Below are positions 46,401 to 55,258 of a DNA stretch of 64,000 nt, piece by piece. A program made the translations under genes and the position numbers. How positions within the stretch are numbered: position 1 is the stretch's first letter; the number at the start of each line of letters is the position of its first letter. Source of the stretch: Tigriopus japonicus (Eukaryota > Arthropoda > Copepoda > Harpacticoida > Harpacticidae). The stretch spans positions 14,300,695-14,364,694 of the forward strand of contig CM021317.1 in NCBI GenBank assembly GCA_010645155.1, read 5' to 3'. Under the pieces are notes generated by a model. That model saw only the letters and a program-made list of their open reading frames with translations, did not search any database and had not been told where the DNA came from.

Positions 46401-49400
46401 CAATCATCTCATTGGATACACAATATTTTACAATATTTAGTCATGGGGCCCATTCTGGGTATTTAGGAGGTTTAATGTGGTATAAAAGTAACAATATGGC
46501 AAACGCTTTTTCAAGCAAACTTTGGAATCTTTATGAAACACATTACATTGTTTCATCTTGTACTAAATGGCTGAGTCAAATCTCACATGCAAAAAAGGCA
46601 ATTGATCAAAGGGCAATGCGGAAATATACAGGTTGCTTCAAGTGAGCATTTTAAATCAAATCGCTAGCGGTAAAACAAGGCCGTTGGCTGTGCTGAGTTG
46701 CCCAGCTCATTTTGGGAATCCAATTTTTGTCCATCTAAGCGTCTATTCAATGATTCTAGGACCTTGGAAGTGATCGATATTTCACCTAAAGATGTCTAAG
46801 CTGAAATTGTGTCAATAATACGCAAAATTTATTTGTTATAATGTTAGAGTAGTCTTCAGGAACCTTTTGGTTATAAAAAAGACAATTGTATGAGGATTTT
46901 GGTTAAACAACGATTGAAGAAAATCCTAGTTATTGGCATCGAACCAGGCTTTAAAGGAATAAATGGTAGGGCACTGTTTTGCCACCTGTGGAAGATCATT
47001 CCAGAGCCTCGCTGTTCTAGATTTGAAGAAGTGTTTGTGCAATTCCAGGCTTGAGTGTGGAATTGAGAGATTGTAAGAAGTTATCTGTCGGGGTGCAAAT
47101 GCCGTGGCTAAGGTGAGAGAAAACTTCATTGTAGTCGAGATCATCTTTTCCCTTCATGAGCTTAAAGACTTGGATTGCATCACCCCTCCGTCTTCGGGTT
47201 TCGAGAGTTGTCATCCCCAAACGGCTTTCAAAGCCTTTCCTCGTTTGTTCCAGTCAGGCCGCTGATTAAGCACGTTGCACCCCAGATGGGTGTTGTCCTC
47301 CTCTGAACACCCTCGAGAAGGGCCACAACCTTTTTTAACCAGGGGTCCATACCGGAGCAATTATTCAAGTTGAAGACGGACGAATGCTTTATAGATGTCC
47401 ACAAATATCTCTGGACGACGGACAGAGATAGAGCGCTTGATTTGCCCCAAAACTGCATTGGCTTTTTTACGACCTTTGCAACGTGGTGGGAGGATTTCAG
47501 ATCGTGTTGGACCGTGATGCCAAGGTCTTCATGTCTAAGCGCTTCCTCTATCTGCTGGTCGCTAATCGAATAACTCCATTTTGGGTTATTATATCCAAAG
47601 TGAATCACCCTGCACTTACTGGTGTTAAAACTCATTCCTTTGCTCTTAGCCCAAGCGCACATTCGATTAATGTCATTTTGGAGTTGAATTTGATCTGTGG
47701 CGCTTTTTAAGGGTCTTCCAACTTTTGAATCATCGGCAAATGAGCTCATGAATAACGGAGCTCATATGTATTCGGGTAGATCAGACACATGTACATGAGG
47801 AAGAGAAGTGGGCCTAGCACACTTCCTTGAATAACACCACTCCCCACATTTTCCCAAGTAGAGGACTCTCCGTTTAGGACCAGACATTGCCGTCAGGCTG
47901 AGAGCCAGTTCTTAATTCATTGGAGAAGGTTTCCTTGAATCCCAAGTATGTACAACTTTCCTAACAAATTGTCGTATGGCACGAGGTCGAAGGCTTTTTT
48001 AAAGTCAAAACAGACAACATCGACAGGAGTCCTTTTGGTTATTGGGAATGATTGTGACTGTTTGTAAAAAGTCGTATATGCGTTGGTTGATGATAGACTC
48101 CATCAACTTACAAACGTTACTTGTAAGTGAAATGAGTCGATAATCATTGGGTTTGGATTTTGAACCATTTTTGACCATAGGGGTGACGTTTGCATCTTTC
48201 CAGCAACTTGGGGCGGATCCAAGATTGAGGCTTTGTTGGAAAAGATCTTTCAGTGGTTCAGCTAGGGCTAAAGAGGTGTGTTTGAGGAAGGTAGTACTGA
48301 TTTCATCGGGCCCGGGGGATGAGTTCCACTTTAGATTCAGGATAGCATCATTGATTTCTTCTGAAGTGATCTGGATGTCGAAGAGTGAGTTTTCATCAAC
48401 GCGTGGCGGAATTTGGAAATTTCTGCTTTGATCACTGAAATGAAAAACAGACGACAAAAAAGTGTTCAACACTTGCGCCTTGTTTCGATCGTCTTCTACC
48501 AATACTCCATCTTCGTCCTCCAATGATCCAATGGCCTTTCCCTTTGATTTACAACTGATATATTGATAGAACGCTTTTTTGTTTCGTTTAGCATCTTTTG
48601 CTAGATTGATCTCATGATCGTTGCGTTGCTTCCTGATCTTCTGCCACAGACGCTTTTGTATTGAATTGTAAGTGCTATGTTTTTGGTTCGTTGCTCGAAG
48701 TTTCTTGCTTTTCCAGATTCTTTGTTTTTTCCTAGAAAGCTAACGTATTTCGTTGGTCATCCATGGCGGTTCAGTTCTTCCCTTCTTAACGACTGTCGGA
48801 ATGGTTTCGTAAGCTTCATATATTTTCTTCCTCAAAAACAGCTCCCGATCTTCGACAGAAGTGTGGCGACCGTCCCACGTTGCCCGTTCAGGACATCGCG
48901 AACATCGGCCCAATTGGTTGCTTTGTAATCGTTGATCCTCTCTCTAGTCTTCCTGACCTTGGAATTGAATTCAATCTTCACTGTTATACCACAATGATCA
49001 CTATTGGAAAGGGGTGCTGTTTCTCAGACCGACAATACCCTGTCATCTATGTAGATGTGTAAAAACCAAATCCAGAATATTTCCAGCTTTGTGAGTCGGA
49101 AGAAGATTTTGACCCGTTGAGAAGCTCCCATTGAATTTCTGCGTAATTAAAGTCGCCGACAACAACCAAGTTTGGTGGGATAGTTTTTTTTAAGTCTGTT
49201 AAGCTCTGAATCGTTTTCAGACATTAAATTTGGGGAACGGTAGATGAGAAAAAGGTGGAGTTTTTGTTTTTTCTTGTTAAGGCAAGATGCACCAGAGATT
49301 TGGTTGAAGGAAGAGTTTATTGGTATTGGGAAAACAGTTTAATCTGTCTTTGCATATAGGATGAGTCTGCCTCCACGGCCATCCTTTGTATCGGTTCTAT

Positions 49401-52400
49401 CATTGCGCTCGACCACATTATATCCCTGGATTGATATTTCTTTCTCTGTGATGCTTTCATGGGTCCACGATTCTGCTTATTGACGATAGATCTTGCGTTG
49501 TAATAGAGAATTTTTGTTGTTAGGTTTTCATTCGGGCAAGTTTTCCCGCGCCTTTTCTTCCAACTATCTTCCACAACCCGTTTCCCGAATCCGATGGCCT
49601 CTTCGCCTCTTTTCTCATGTCGATGTCTTCCAGAATTTGCGCTTTTGTGAGGCTAGGGTCGATAAAGATGTTTTGGTGGTTCTTTGACTTTCGTAAGTTT
49701 GTGGCGTTTTGCAGTATCCTTGTCCCTCATCATAGCTTCTCTCAGTCCGATGAGTATCATCCGGGGATGTGTCCTTGAAGTTTCGGCTTCTCTTCCTCCT
49801 ACTCGATAGACAAAGCGGCAATCTTTCTCGTAGATGTCAACTCCCGGGGTGCGGGTGATTTCTAGCACAGTATTTTGGTCCATTTTCTTCTTCTCTTCGT
49901 TCGTCATTCCAGTGATTTCTGCACATCCCTTCACTATTATATTGTATTTCTTTTCATCTCGTAGTCTCAGTCACAGATCACTAGAAGATATGGATGTTGA
50001 ACGAAATTTGTTTTTGGCTTTTGGTGACCCCGAGTGGGCCGATGTGCAAATCAATACATTACAGCTTCAAATAGATAAAATAAGCATTAATTTTTGCATC
50101 AATATAATCTAGTTCTTCAATTACGGTTTCACCTTACAAATTTGGATCTTAATTTTCTTTTACTAACAATTATTTGGTTTAAATTATAACATTTCTTAGT
50201 CTTAATTTGCTTTTAACATGCATAATTGTTAAGAGTGAATCAAATGAAATGTAAAAGATAATATGTATCAAGGTTTAGAACCACTTACTGATGTTGATGT
50301 GAAAAAAGTGCGCAAACATCCATTTAATTACTGGCAAATTAGATTTCAAAATTTAGTTCATGATTTAGTGTGGAAGTCCAATTCAAAATTTCGCGCCCTT
50401 TTGGTCTGCTTCGTTGCCTCTCAAACTGTAAGTCGTGAGTAGAATGAGTTTGGAAAAAAACTGGAGATATTTTGAGAAAGAGGTGTTAGCCATTTTCTTT
50501 TCAATTTAATGTCCTATGATGATTTCATTTTTATTCATGGATTGAAATTATAAAAGTAACCAATGGCCATTTACGTCAATTAAGGTTCAAATTCATTTGC
50601 AAACATTATGCACCTCTGATTCCAAATTCAGTCATCGATACCTAGAAAAGTAACCCTTATCATCATAAAAACAGTTCAATTCAAGGGATCCAAGGCTTTT
50701 TTTTGCCTCCTTCAAAAATATCGGCCCTAACTATCTTCCGATCTGGAAGGCAACTCATCTGCAGCACTTGATAAACCACAAATACCCCATTCTTCAATTA
50801 CAGATCGTGGTGGCTCAGAGCTAGTAGCACTCGTGCTAACTAAATTGTAAGTTGGAGTTCGCGCCTCCCCGAGGGCTTTTGTTTCAAACGTTTCTCAGTA
50901 AATGTTGTTTGTTTTTTTATATTTATAGGTATGTTTAGGTTAGGTTAGGCTTAGTTAGGTTAGGTTAGGTTAGGTTAAGTTTAGTTCAGATAATCTTTGC
51001 TCTTCCTGTCAATATTTTGTCCATATCTATGACGGTATGACTCATCTCCCAGATCGGAAGACATTCAGGGGCCATACTTCAAAAAGCCCGAAATACTAAT
51101 CTCAAATGTGTTCAAAATCAAGCCAAGCTCATCTGGAAAGACAGTGATTTCAATGTCTTTTTCATCAAACTTACCCTCCCCGAAATTGTATGTCAGTGTG
51201 AAGTTGCAAGTGGCACTTTTTCTTCTGTTAGTTTATAGTGATGTGAAGTGATTTAAGAAAAGTAAAAGCTCCAACCAATGTCTTCCAAAAAAGGCTAAAC
51301 AATATTGAAGGTGTTTCCATAATTCGATTTCATTGTCATGGGTTGAAAAAGCATCTTTCAAGTGAGGATGTAAAAAAAATGAGCAGAAATAAATGAGACC
51401 CAAAGAAAAGGATAGTTGTACTTTGTTTGGAAGTTGAATTGGCTTTAGTGCCAATGTTAACAGCCCACTATGGATGTGATAGTTGAAACATTCCAAGTTG
51501 ATTTTACGATGGAGTTGTCACATACTCCATCGCAAAGTTTTATTTTTTTTTGCGTTTTATAGTTTTATAATTAAGTTAGTTTTATAACTAAGTTATTTCA
51601 TCTTCTTGTTCCAATTGTACCCTTAACAATTGACAAATGCTTTAAAGAAAGGTTGAATATAGGCCCCGGTAATAGAGTCTTTAAGATATAGATTTTTATA
51701 CTTTTCCGTTTTTCATCGATTTATTAAATATTTTGGCTGTTTCAAGGAAAGAATGAAAGTTTTCTCGAATTCAAGTCAGAAAATATATTTCAGGCAAAAA
51801 TTAGGAAAATAAATGAATGACCAATGATCCAAAATGCATCCAAAATACCAAATGTCTCAAAAATGGCATTTGTACTGCGATTAGATATTCACAACCAAAA
51901 CTCATGTCATATACAAAAAAACTGCATCATCTATTGAGGCAAATTGAAAATTGCATTGTTGAATTCATTTCATGTCAAGTATGCCTCCAAAAACGGCCAA
52001 ATCCATCAAACTCACCAAAACCAAATTTGGAAAATTGGTGGACACACAAAAATACCAAATAATGGCGTTGTTAAAAACACTTCTGAAATATCCGGCTTCT
52101 TTTCAAATACTTTGTTCTTTTGAAGAAAATAGTGTTTATTGGATATTTTGTCACTTTTTTTGGCTTCTTTCTTCTTTAGAGCTCAATCCCACTTTCCCCA
52201 AGCTACTTTTTTTTCATTTTTCTGTTTGTATTGCCCATGTCTCATTCATATTTTCATATCTTATCTCAAATTTTCAACCAATGAGACTGAAGATAAAAAG
52301 GCAGAGTTTAAACACACCTTGGTTTCTAAGTTGATTTCAGGACGAAGTTGTCAAATAATTTTTATGTAATAACCAGGGCTGAATATTTTAGGTTAACTTT

Positions 52401-53510
52401 TTGGGCAAAATATTAGGTTGCCCAAAATTACGCTTTAGTTTTTTTTAGGTTGAATGGATTACACCTTTTTTAGAGGCTTTTCAGACCATATTTTGCCTTA
52501 TATTTATTGCTCTACGGCAGTTTACTTGTTGCAAGAGTAAAAACACTTGAGCAGAGCCAGAGGCACTGAAAATTTTATTTGGCAGTGGGGGAAAGTGGCA
52601 TTAAACAAAATTCGTGAGCCCCACTCGTTGTCTTCACTTTGACAATCAATTCAAATAAGAATTTTTTCCTCACGTAGGAAACTAAAACTATGAAATGTCC
52701 GAACCTAGTTCTGACCCATCCCTAGTCATTTTGGCCCCAGAATCCCCAGCTGAATTTGTTCGATTACACTCATCAATTCCCAATCGGACATTTGGCTTCA
52801 TTAGATTTTTTTCTGTCTAGCACAGAATTCGAAAACTGGATTTTGCCAGTAGCGGAGGCATCCAGGTATTTAGTGATCCTTGGTCTAACTTTAAAATCAA
52901 ATCTCTTTCTCCAAACCTTCAATTCATTCACATTTTTTCTCTTAAACTCAAAGATGACATAGAGATTATAACCATCACAATAAGTAGGTGTCAATAATTA
53001 CTTGATTGCAACGGTGGACTTTATTTCCTATTTTACGTTGTGGACGCTGCACAATACGGTTTGAATCCCTCTTGATATTTCTTAATTACACGGAAAGTAC
53101 ATAGAGCGCAACGGTTCAGGTATGAATATGCTCGCCAAACAATTTTTCGCCATTGAAGCGTAATTCCTGCGACAAAAAGCGTTTTCTTTACCTGTCAAGG
53201 TGGTGTTTTGACCAGGTTTGATGATTCGAGACACATTTCGATCCTGATTTGGAGGCCATGCCTTCAAAATGGGCCCTTCATAAGTATCGGGATCCGTGAA
53301 CACATAACCCACTTCTTGATGACTCAATCGCCGATTCAACGGGATTGGATCCACAAATTTACTGGACTTTACACTGACTTGTTCATTGATGGAAATTGGG
53401 AGCCTTTCGTTCTTTTTGAGTTTGTCCAAACATATCAAAGTGGTCAGTATCACAAATGTGGCCAAGAATAGGCGGACCTGGTGCATATTAACACGAACAT
53501 ATCTGCCCAT
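28499..53510 (-). CDS. Beta-1,3-galactosyltransferase-like protein (GT31 family), 5 exons
   Basis: GT31 enzymes are Golgi type II membrane proteins that add galactose or GlcNAc in beta-1,3 linkage from UDP-sugars. Exons are 53510-53192, 30772-30545, 29931-29771, 29709-29416 and 28744-28499; phases agree throughout and give 415 residues. Residues 11-28 form a signal-anchor (VRLFLATFVILTTLICL), followed by a stem with NVS and NTT sites. The catalytic domain has VLVVVQTAP, RRRQGIRETW (about 130-139), DDYYNCTLDS, the metal-binding DDD in IISDDDAYIHLP (214-216), LWGYKI and INDVFITGYLA, then a Cys-rich C-terminus. Intron 3 is a 61-bp GC-AG intron. Intron 1 is 22.4 kb, full of transposons and one gap, so the exon 1 link rests on phase and topology and an exon could be missing. 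The acceptor specificity cannot be told. Confidence 0.85.
31909..33832. mobile_element. GGTCAC-array element, copy 2, nested
   Basis: The insertion point in the host repeat is duplicated as GGTAATTAG (31900-31908 and 33833-33841), a 9-bp target duplication typical of Mutator-like elements. The left end (31914-32060) is a tandem array of GGTAAAAAGGTCACA / GGTAAATAGGTCACAG. The right end (about 33640-33830) is the same array inverted (TTTTTACCGTGACC). The interior carries the partial foldback copy at 32770-33128 and no transposase. Confidence 0.82.
32770..33128. repeat. Foldback element, truncated second copy
   Basis: It shares the palindromic core CCCTTTTGTGGTAATCG-TTTTACCACAAAAGGG and the outer arm ending CTAGCCTCCCACTCCATG with 12518-12979, in reverse orientation. 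About 90 bp of the outer left arm is missing. Confidence 0.8.
34451..36347. other. GT31 intron 1, no defined feature
   Basis: AT-rich intronic sequence. Frames such as 34493-34810 show no motifs. I recognise no repeat ends. Confidence 0.4.
36356..36683. mobile_element. hAT-type MITE, 328 bp, intact ends and target duplication
   Basis: Perfect 16-bp terminal inverted repeats (TAGTGATGGACCGAAA) are flanked by an exact 8-bp duplication CTCAGCAT (36348-36355 and 36684-36691). Subterminal sequence is rich in TTTCGG / CCGAAA repeats, likely transposase-binding units. There is no coding capacity. The clean duplication suggests a fairly recent insertion. Confidence 0.95.
37233..37545 (+). repeat. 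Interspersed repeat (CAGTGCTGCCAT family), uninterrupted copy
   Basis: It begins CTAGTGATGAGTTTTGAG and contains GAGTTCCATCGGTAGTT, GCAGTGCTGCCATATTTTAC and CCAAAATGGCAAAA. It matches 56040-56345 in reverse and the two halves of 17381-18412. Confidence 0.65.
37764..37947. repeat. 23-bp tandem repeat, about 8 copies
   Basis: The unit is about TTCAGGATTCACCGACTTTTCGG. Inner copies are identical and the edges diverge (TTTTTGG, TTTTAGG). The adjacent ATCGGTTCAGTTCCGAACCGA palindrome resembles the GATCCGATTCGA-rich tract near 16500-16920. Frames reading through it are artefacts of the repeat. Confidence 0.88.
38212..38319. repeat. 108-bp hairpin MITE-like repeat
   Basis: GGTCCGTATTCTCAACTCGT on the left matches the inverse of the right end ACGAGTTGAGAATACGGGCC. 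Imperfect pairing continues to the centre (ACTTGGTGCTTGAAGTA / TACGACTTAAAGAACCAAG). Confidence 0.7.
38487..38658 (+). pseudogene. LINE ORF2 3' end remnant
   Basis: In frame it reads FKAGLDKFLNAIPDQPTIQG and further residues to a stop at 38656-38658. The same C-terminal peptide occurs at 53935-54060. FKxxLDKFL...PDQP is the usual tail of CR1-like non-LTR ORF2 proteins; 5'-truncated insertions commonly keep only this part. Confidence 0.6.
39487..39718 (+). repeat. tRNA-derived SINE, full-length copy
   Basis: The head GACGTGGTGTGGTTAGCGCA has a box-A core (TGGTTAGCGCA) and GGTTCGATTC is a box B about 35 bases later, the spacing of a tRNA-type pol III promoter. The body shares a unique sequence with 14581-14766, and the 3' end is A-rich (CCAAAAAAAAAATCCC). 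A cloverleaf is not credible, so it is not a tRNA gene. Confidence 0.75.
40337..40515. repeat. Left end of a TAGGGCTGAATATTTTAGG element
   Basis: It begins TAGGGCTGAATATTTTAGG and carries repeated AACCTAAAA / TTTTTACCTAAAA motifs. A related left end, CAGGGCTGAATATTTTAGG, is at 52376. The TAGGG/CAGGG start suggests hAT. The foldback element at 40532-41353 follows directly and may have split it. Confidence 0.5.
40532..41353. mobile_element. Foldback element with long terminal inverted repeats and 9-bp target duplication
   Basis: Arms of about 330 bp each are nearly identical in inverse orientation, starting AAGGAGGACGGTATTACGTGG on the left. The flanks carry an exact 9-bp duplication GACTACGCC (40523-40531 and 41354-41362). 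Nine-base duplications with long inverted repeats are typical of Mutator-like MITEs. The roughly 150-bp centre is non-coding. Confidence 0.92.
41596..42230. repeat. 27-bp tandem array, 17 near-identical units plus degenerate edges
   Basis: The unit is about CTGAACTCG-TTTTAAGGTCAAAAATTT. Seventeen units are virtually identical up to about 42120, with diverged units on both sides (GATCTCC, AGGTCGACAATTTT). A 178-residue minus frame of TLKRVQKFL repeats exists only because 27 is divisible by three. Sequence right of the array (42240-42422) matches, in reverse, part of 52485-52605, so the array probably belongs to a transposon. Confidence 0.93.
42240..42422 (-). repeat. Repeat segment shared with 52485-52605
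   Basis: On the minus strand it reads CTTTTCAGACCA-ATTTTGCC, GCAAGAGTAAAA, TTGAGCAGAG and AATTTTATTTGGCAGTGGGGGAAA, the same order as the plus strand of 52485-52605. It runs into the assembly gap. Confidence 0.65.
42423..43344. other. Assembly gap (922 N)
   Basis: This is unresolved sequence. Repeat flanks on its left suggest an unassembled repeat. An exon of the surrounding GT31 gene could be hidden here. Confidence 0.99.
43480..43732 (-). repeat. Second copy of the 17481-17720 repeat
   Basis: It is reverse-complement similar through GACATCAAGTGTTTGCCTAAA, CAGAGTGATG-AA, ACAAATTCTGTAAT, CAATAAACACCCTA and CCGAATGTAAAATGAATCAG. It seems to be an independent mobile unit that at 17381-18412 sits inside another repeat. 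Confidence 0.65.
44466..44575. repeat. Short tandem repeat, about 2.5 units of 53 bp
   Basis: The unit contains AACATGTCCAAGTGGCCACC and ATTCGCGCAGAGCGCGACCC. The second copy is almost exact and the third is partial. The inner CGCGC-AGCGCG piece is palindromic. Confidence 0.8.
45742..45850. repeat. Short inverted-repeat element
   Basis: AATTGAAGTGTGGCTTTGTT and GTGCCCTTT on the left are inverted on the right as AAAGGGCAC-AACAAAGCCACATTTCAATT, giving arms of about 28 bp. Confidence 0.65.
46926..49934 (-). pseudogene. CR1-like non-LTR retrotransposon (LINE), degenerate
   Basis: Minus-strand blocks appear in the correct order. About 49934-49653 is an ORF1-like remnant. About 49540-49490 has the endonuclease start YNARSIVNK, and about 49170-49100 has the endonuclease VVGDFNY motif. 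At 48523-48040 are the reverse-transcriptase N-terminal blocks (SSPGPDEI, KPNDYRLISLTSNV). At 48005-47760 come FKKAFDLVPYDNLL and SGVIQGSVLGPLLFL. At 47745 is the catalytic FADD. At 47228-46926 is the tail LETRRRRGDAIQVFKL...RTARLWNDLP. In-frame stops (for example within the FKKAF to QGSVLGP stretch) and frameshifts break it, so it is not active. It lies in GT31 intron 1 in the same orientation as the gene. Confidence 0.88.
50723..51073. mobile_element. MITE-like element containing a tRNA-like segment and TTAGG repeats
   Basis: Inverted ends of about 36 bp read GGCCC-TAACTATCTTCCGATCTGG on the left, and the complement of the right end reads GGCCCCTGAATGTCTTCCGATCTGG. Inside are a tRNA-like stretch (50807-50873: TGGCTCAGAGC and GAGTTCGCGCC, weak box A and B) and a TTAGG tract. 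No target duplication was found. Confidence 0.55.
50935..50980. repeat. TTAGG interstitial telomere-like repeat
   Basis: A run of TTAGG units (with TTAGT and GCTTAG variants) occurs inside the inverted-repeat element. TTAGG is the common arthropod telomeric unit. The tract is too short to be a chromosome end. Confidence 0.7.
51074..52375. other. GT31 intron 1, no defined feature
   Basis: AT-rich sequence with overlapping short frames and no recognised motif or repeat ends. Confidence 0.4.
52376..52730 (+). repeat. CAGGGCTGAATATTTTAGG element, copy 2
   Basis: The left end matches 40337. The interior 52485-52605 matches 42240-42422 in reverse. This ties those two fragments and probably the 27-bp array to one hAT-like family. 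The right end was not identified. Confidence 0.5.
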
Positions 53511-53934
53511 TTCGCTGCATTTGGTAGAAAATCAACCCTCCCTCATTGCACTGGATTTGCCGCCGATTTAAAAGAGTCGATGGATGTTGCACGTCTAACG
53601 AACAATCACATACTGACTGATTTCGATGGACGAGGGTCCGTTTGGTCGACGTTGAAAATCCGCCGAGGGAAAGATAAGAATGAAAGAAAGAACGGAGAGA
53701 AAGAATGAAAGAACGTAGGAAATCAGATATCGTGCCGGGAATGTTATGCTTGACCAATGGACCTCGAGAGAGACGAGTCAGCTGAAGAGTGGTAGTTCCT
53801 AATATGACAATAAGTGGCGCTGCTCAGAGGGTTAAGACGGGAATATATGGTTTGCTTGGGACCTATGACTTTCCATTGAAAAATTTTTGCCACCAAATTG
53901 CAATCTTCGTCGGGAATATGTAAGAGCTGATCCT

Positions 53935-54060
53935 CCAACAGCATTTAAGGCAGGATTGGACAAATTTTTAAACACTATTCCTGACCAACCCACTATTCAA
54001 GGGTTGTACAGATCTGCCAACAGTAAATCATTGGCAGATCAAATTTCATATAAACGGTAA
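53935..54060 (+). pseudogene. LINE ORF2 3' end remnant, second copy
   Basis: It reads AFKAGLDKFLNTIPDQPTIQ and more residues to a TAA at 54058-54060, directly before an assembly gap. It is nearly identical over about 25 residues to 38487-38658. Confidence 0.6.
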
Positions 54061-54073
54061 TTATATAAACTAT

Positions 54074-54245
54074 NNNNNNNNNNNNNNNNNNNNNNNNNNN
54101 NNNNNNNNNNNNNNNNNNNNNNNNNNNNNNNNNNNNNNNNNNNNNNNNNNNNNNNNNNNNNNNNNNNNNNNNNNNNNNNNNNNNNNNNNNNNNNNNNNNN
54201 NNNNNNNNNNNNNNNNNNNNNNNNNNNNNNNNNNNNNNNNNNNNN
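54074..54245. other. Assembly gap (172 N)
   Basis: Unresolved sequence between the GT31 and CUB-like genes. Confidence 0.99.
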
Positions 54246-55230
54246 AAAACACTTAATTTTACAAACTGATAGTCAAGGTCTCCAGGCGTTTCCGGCCGAA
54301 AATTCGGTTTTAATTTCTGATTTGCCTACAGAAACCGAAAGTAGGCATACACCAGAAAAAACAGAGCCAGACAAAAAAATCGATTTGAAAATATTTTCCC
54401 AATCTTTGAAGCATTCAATTTACATTCTTTAAGCGCATGAGCAATGTAAGATTTAAGGTAAAGTATGTATACATTTAATTTTGCACTAAGCTGATTTCGG
54501 TTTTGGTTACAAGTCGTTTTGGTCCATATAAGAAAATAATGCAAACTTAAAATGATGAATTTTATGCCCAAAACTTTTTTCTTCAATTTGATGAGTGGGT
54601 GGGTTTTTAAGTAAAAATAAACGAATCAAACACGTCTTTATTGAGTGCTCATTGCTAAATACTACAAAGTTTTATGGTTCAAATCTAAAACTTTGGGCAA
54701 TACCGGTAATCGGTTAATTAATCGGGTAATTAATCGGTTCCGAGTCCGAGAATCATCCGAGTCATAATGGTCGAAAACAAAATCCCGTGTCAAAAAAGTG
54801 CCAATTTTCCAATCCTTGTAGTAAAAAAACTCCGGTGAGACTTTGATTTCCACCAATTGAACTGTTTTGTATGACAGATTGACGGACAGACGTCAAAACT
54901 CTTCAACCATACGTACATGTTTACTTGAAACGAGAACGGTCACACACACACTCAGTTTAATGTATTTGGCATTCGTTTCGCTTACTGATTATGTAGGCCA
55001 TTGCTCTTGTACGCCAAATGAATAGACTAACTTCCAAATTTCCTCGGACAATCCCATGGTTATTACGAGATCGTTCAAGGACTCTCAACATTGGAAATGC
55101 AATAAGAAATTTGGCAAGGTGAGGAAAAAGTTGAAGTAGATTGCAATGTTTGAACAATGATAGTAAATCTTAGTTGGGGGTCCTCATTGAGGTGTCAGCC
55201 ACCAAAAAAGCAAAAAGGAGACAAAAGCTA
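54246..55230. other. Intergenic region
   Basis: About 1 kb of AT-rich sequence. Around 54290-54350 there is a GGCCGAAAATTCGG-like tract, reminiscent of the CCGAAA-rich MITE at 36356. No gene was recognised. Confidence 0.4.
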
Positions 55231-55236
55231 TTTATT
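55231..55236 (-). terminator. Poly(A) signal AATAAA for the CUB-like gene
   Basis: Minus-strand AATAAA lies 23 bases past the TAG stop at 55259, an appropriate distance for a short 3' UTR. Confidence 0.6.
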
Positions 55237-55258
55237 CTTTCTAAAAGTCATTCATCCT

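Larger units (their letters stand above)
43733..46925. other. GT31 intron 1, mostly featureless
   Basis: Apart from the short tandem repeat at 44466-44575 and the hairpin at 45742-45850, I recognise nothing. Around 46379-46640 may be 3' flank of the LINE that follows. Confidence 0.4.

Noticed and set aside
50732..51060. Sequencing-adapter contamination (CTTCCGATCT / AGATCGGAAG)
   Set aside because: Only about 10 bases match a common adapter, and the matches lie inside longer inverted ends (about 36 bp) of a repeat element, so coincidence is more likely.
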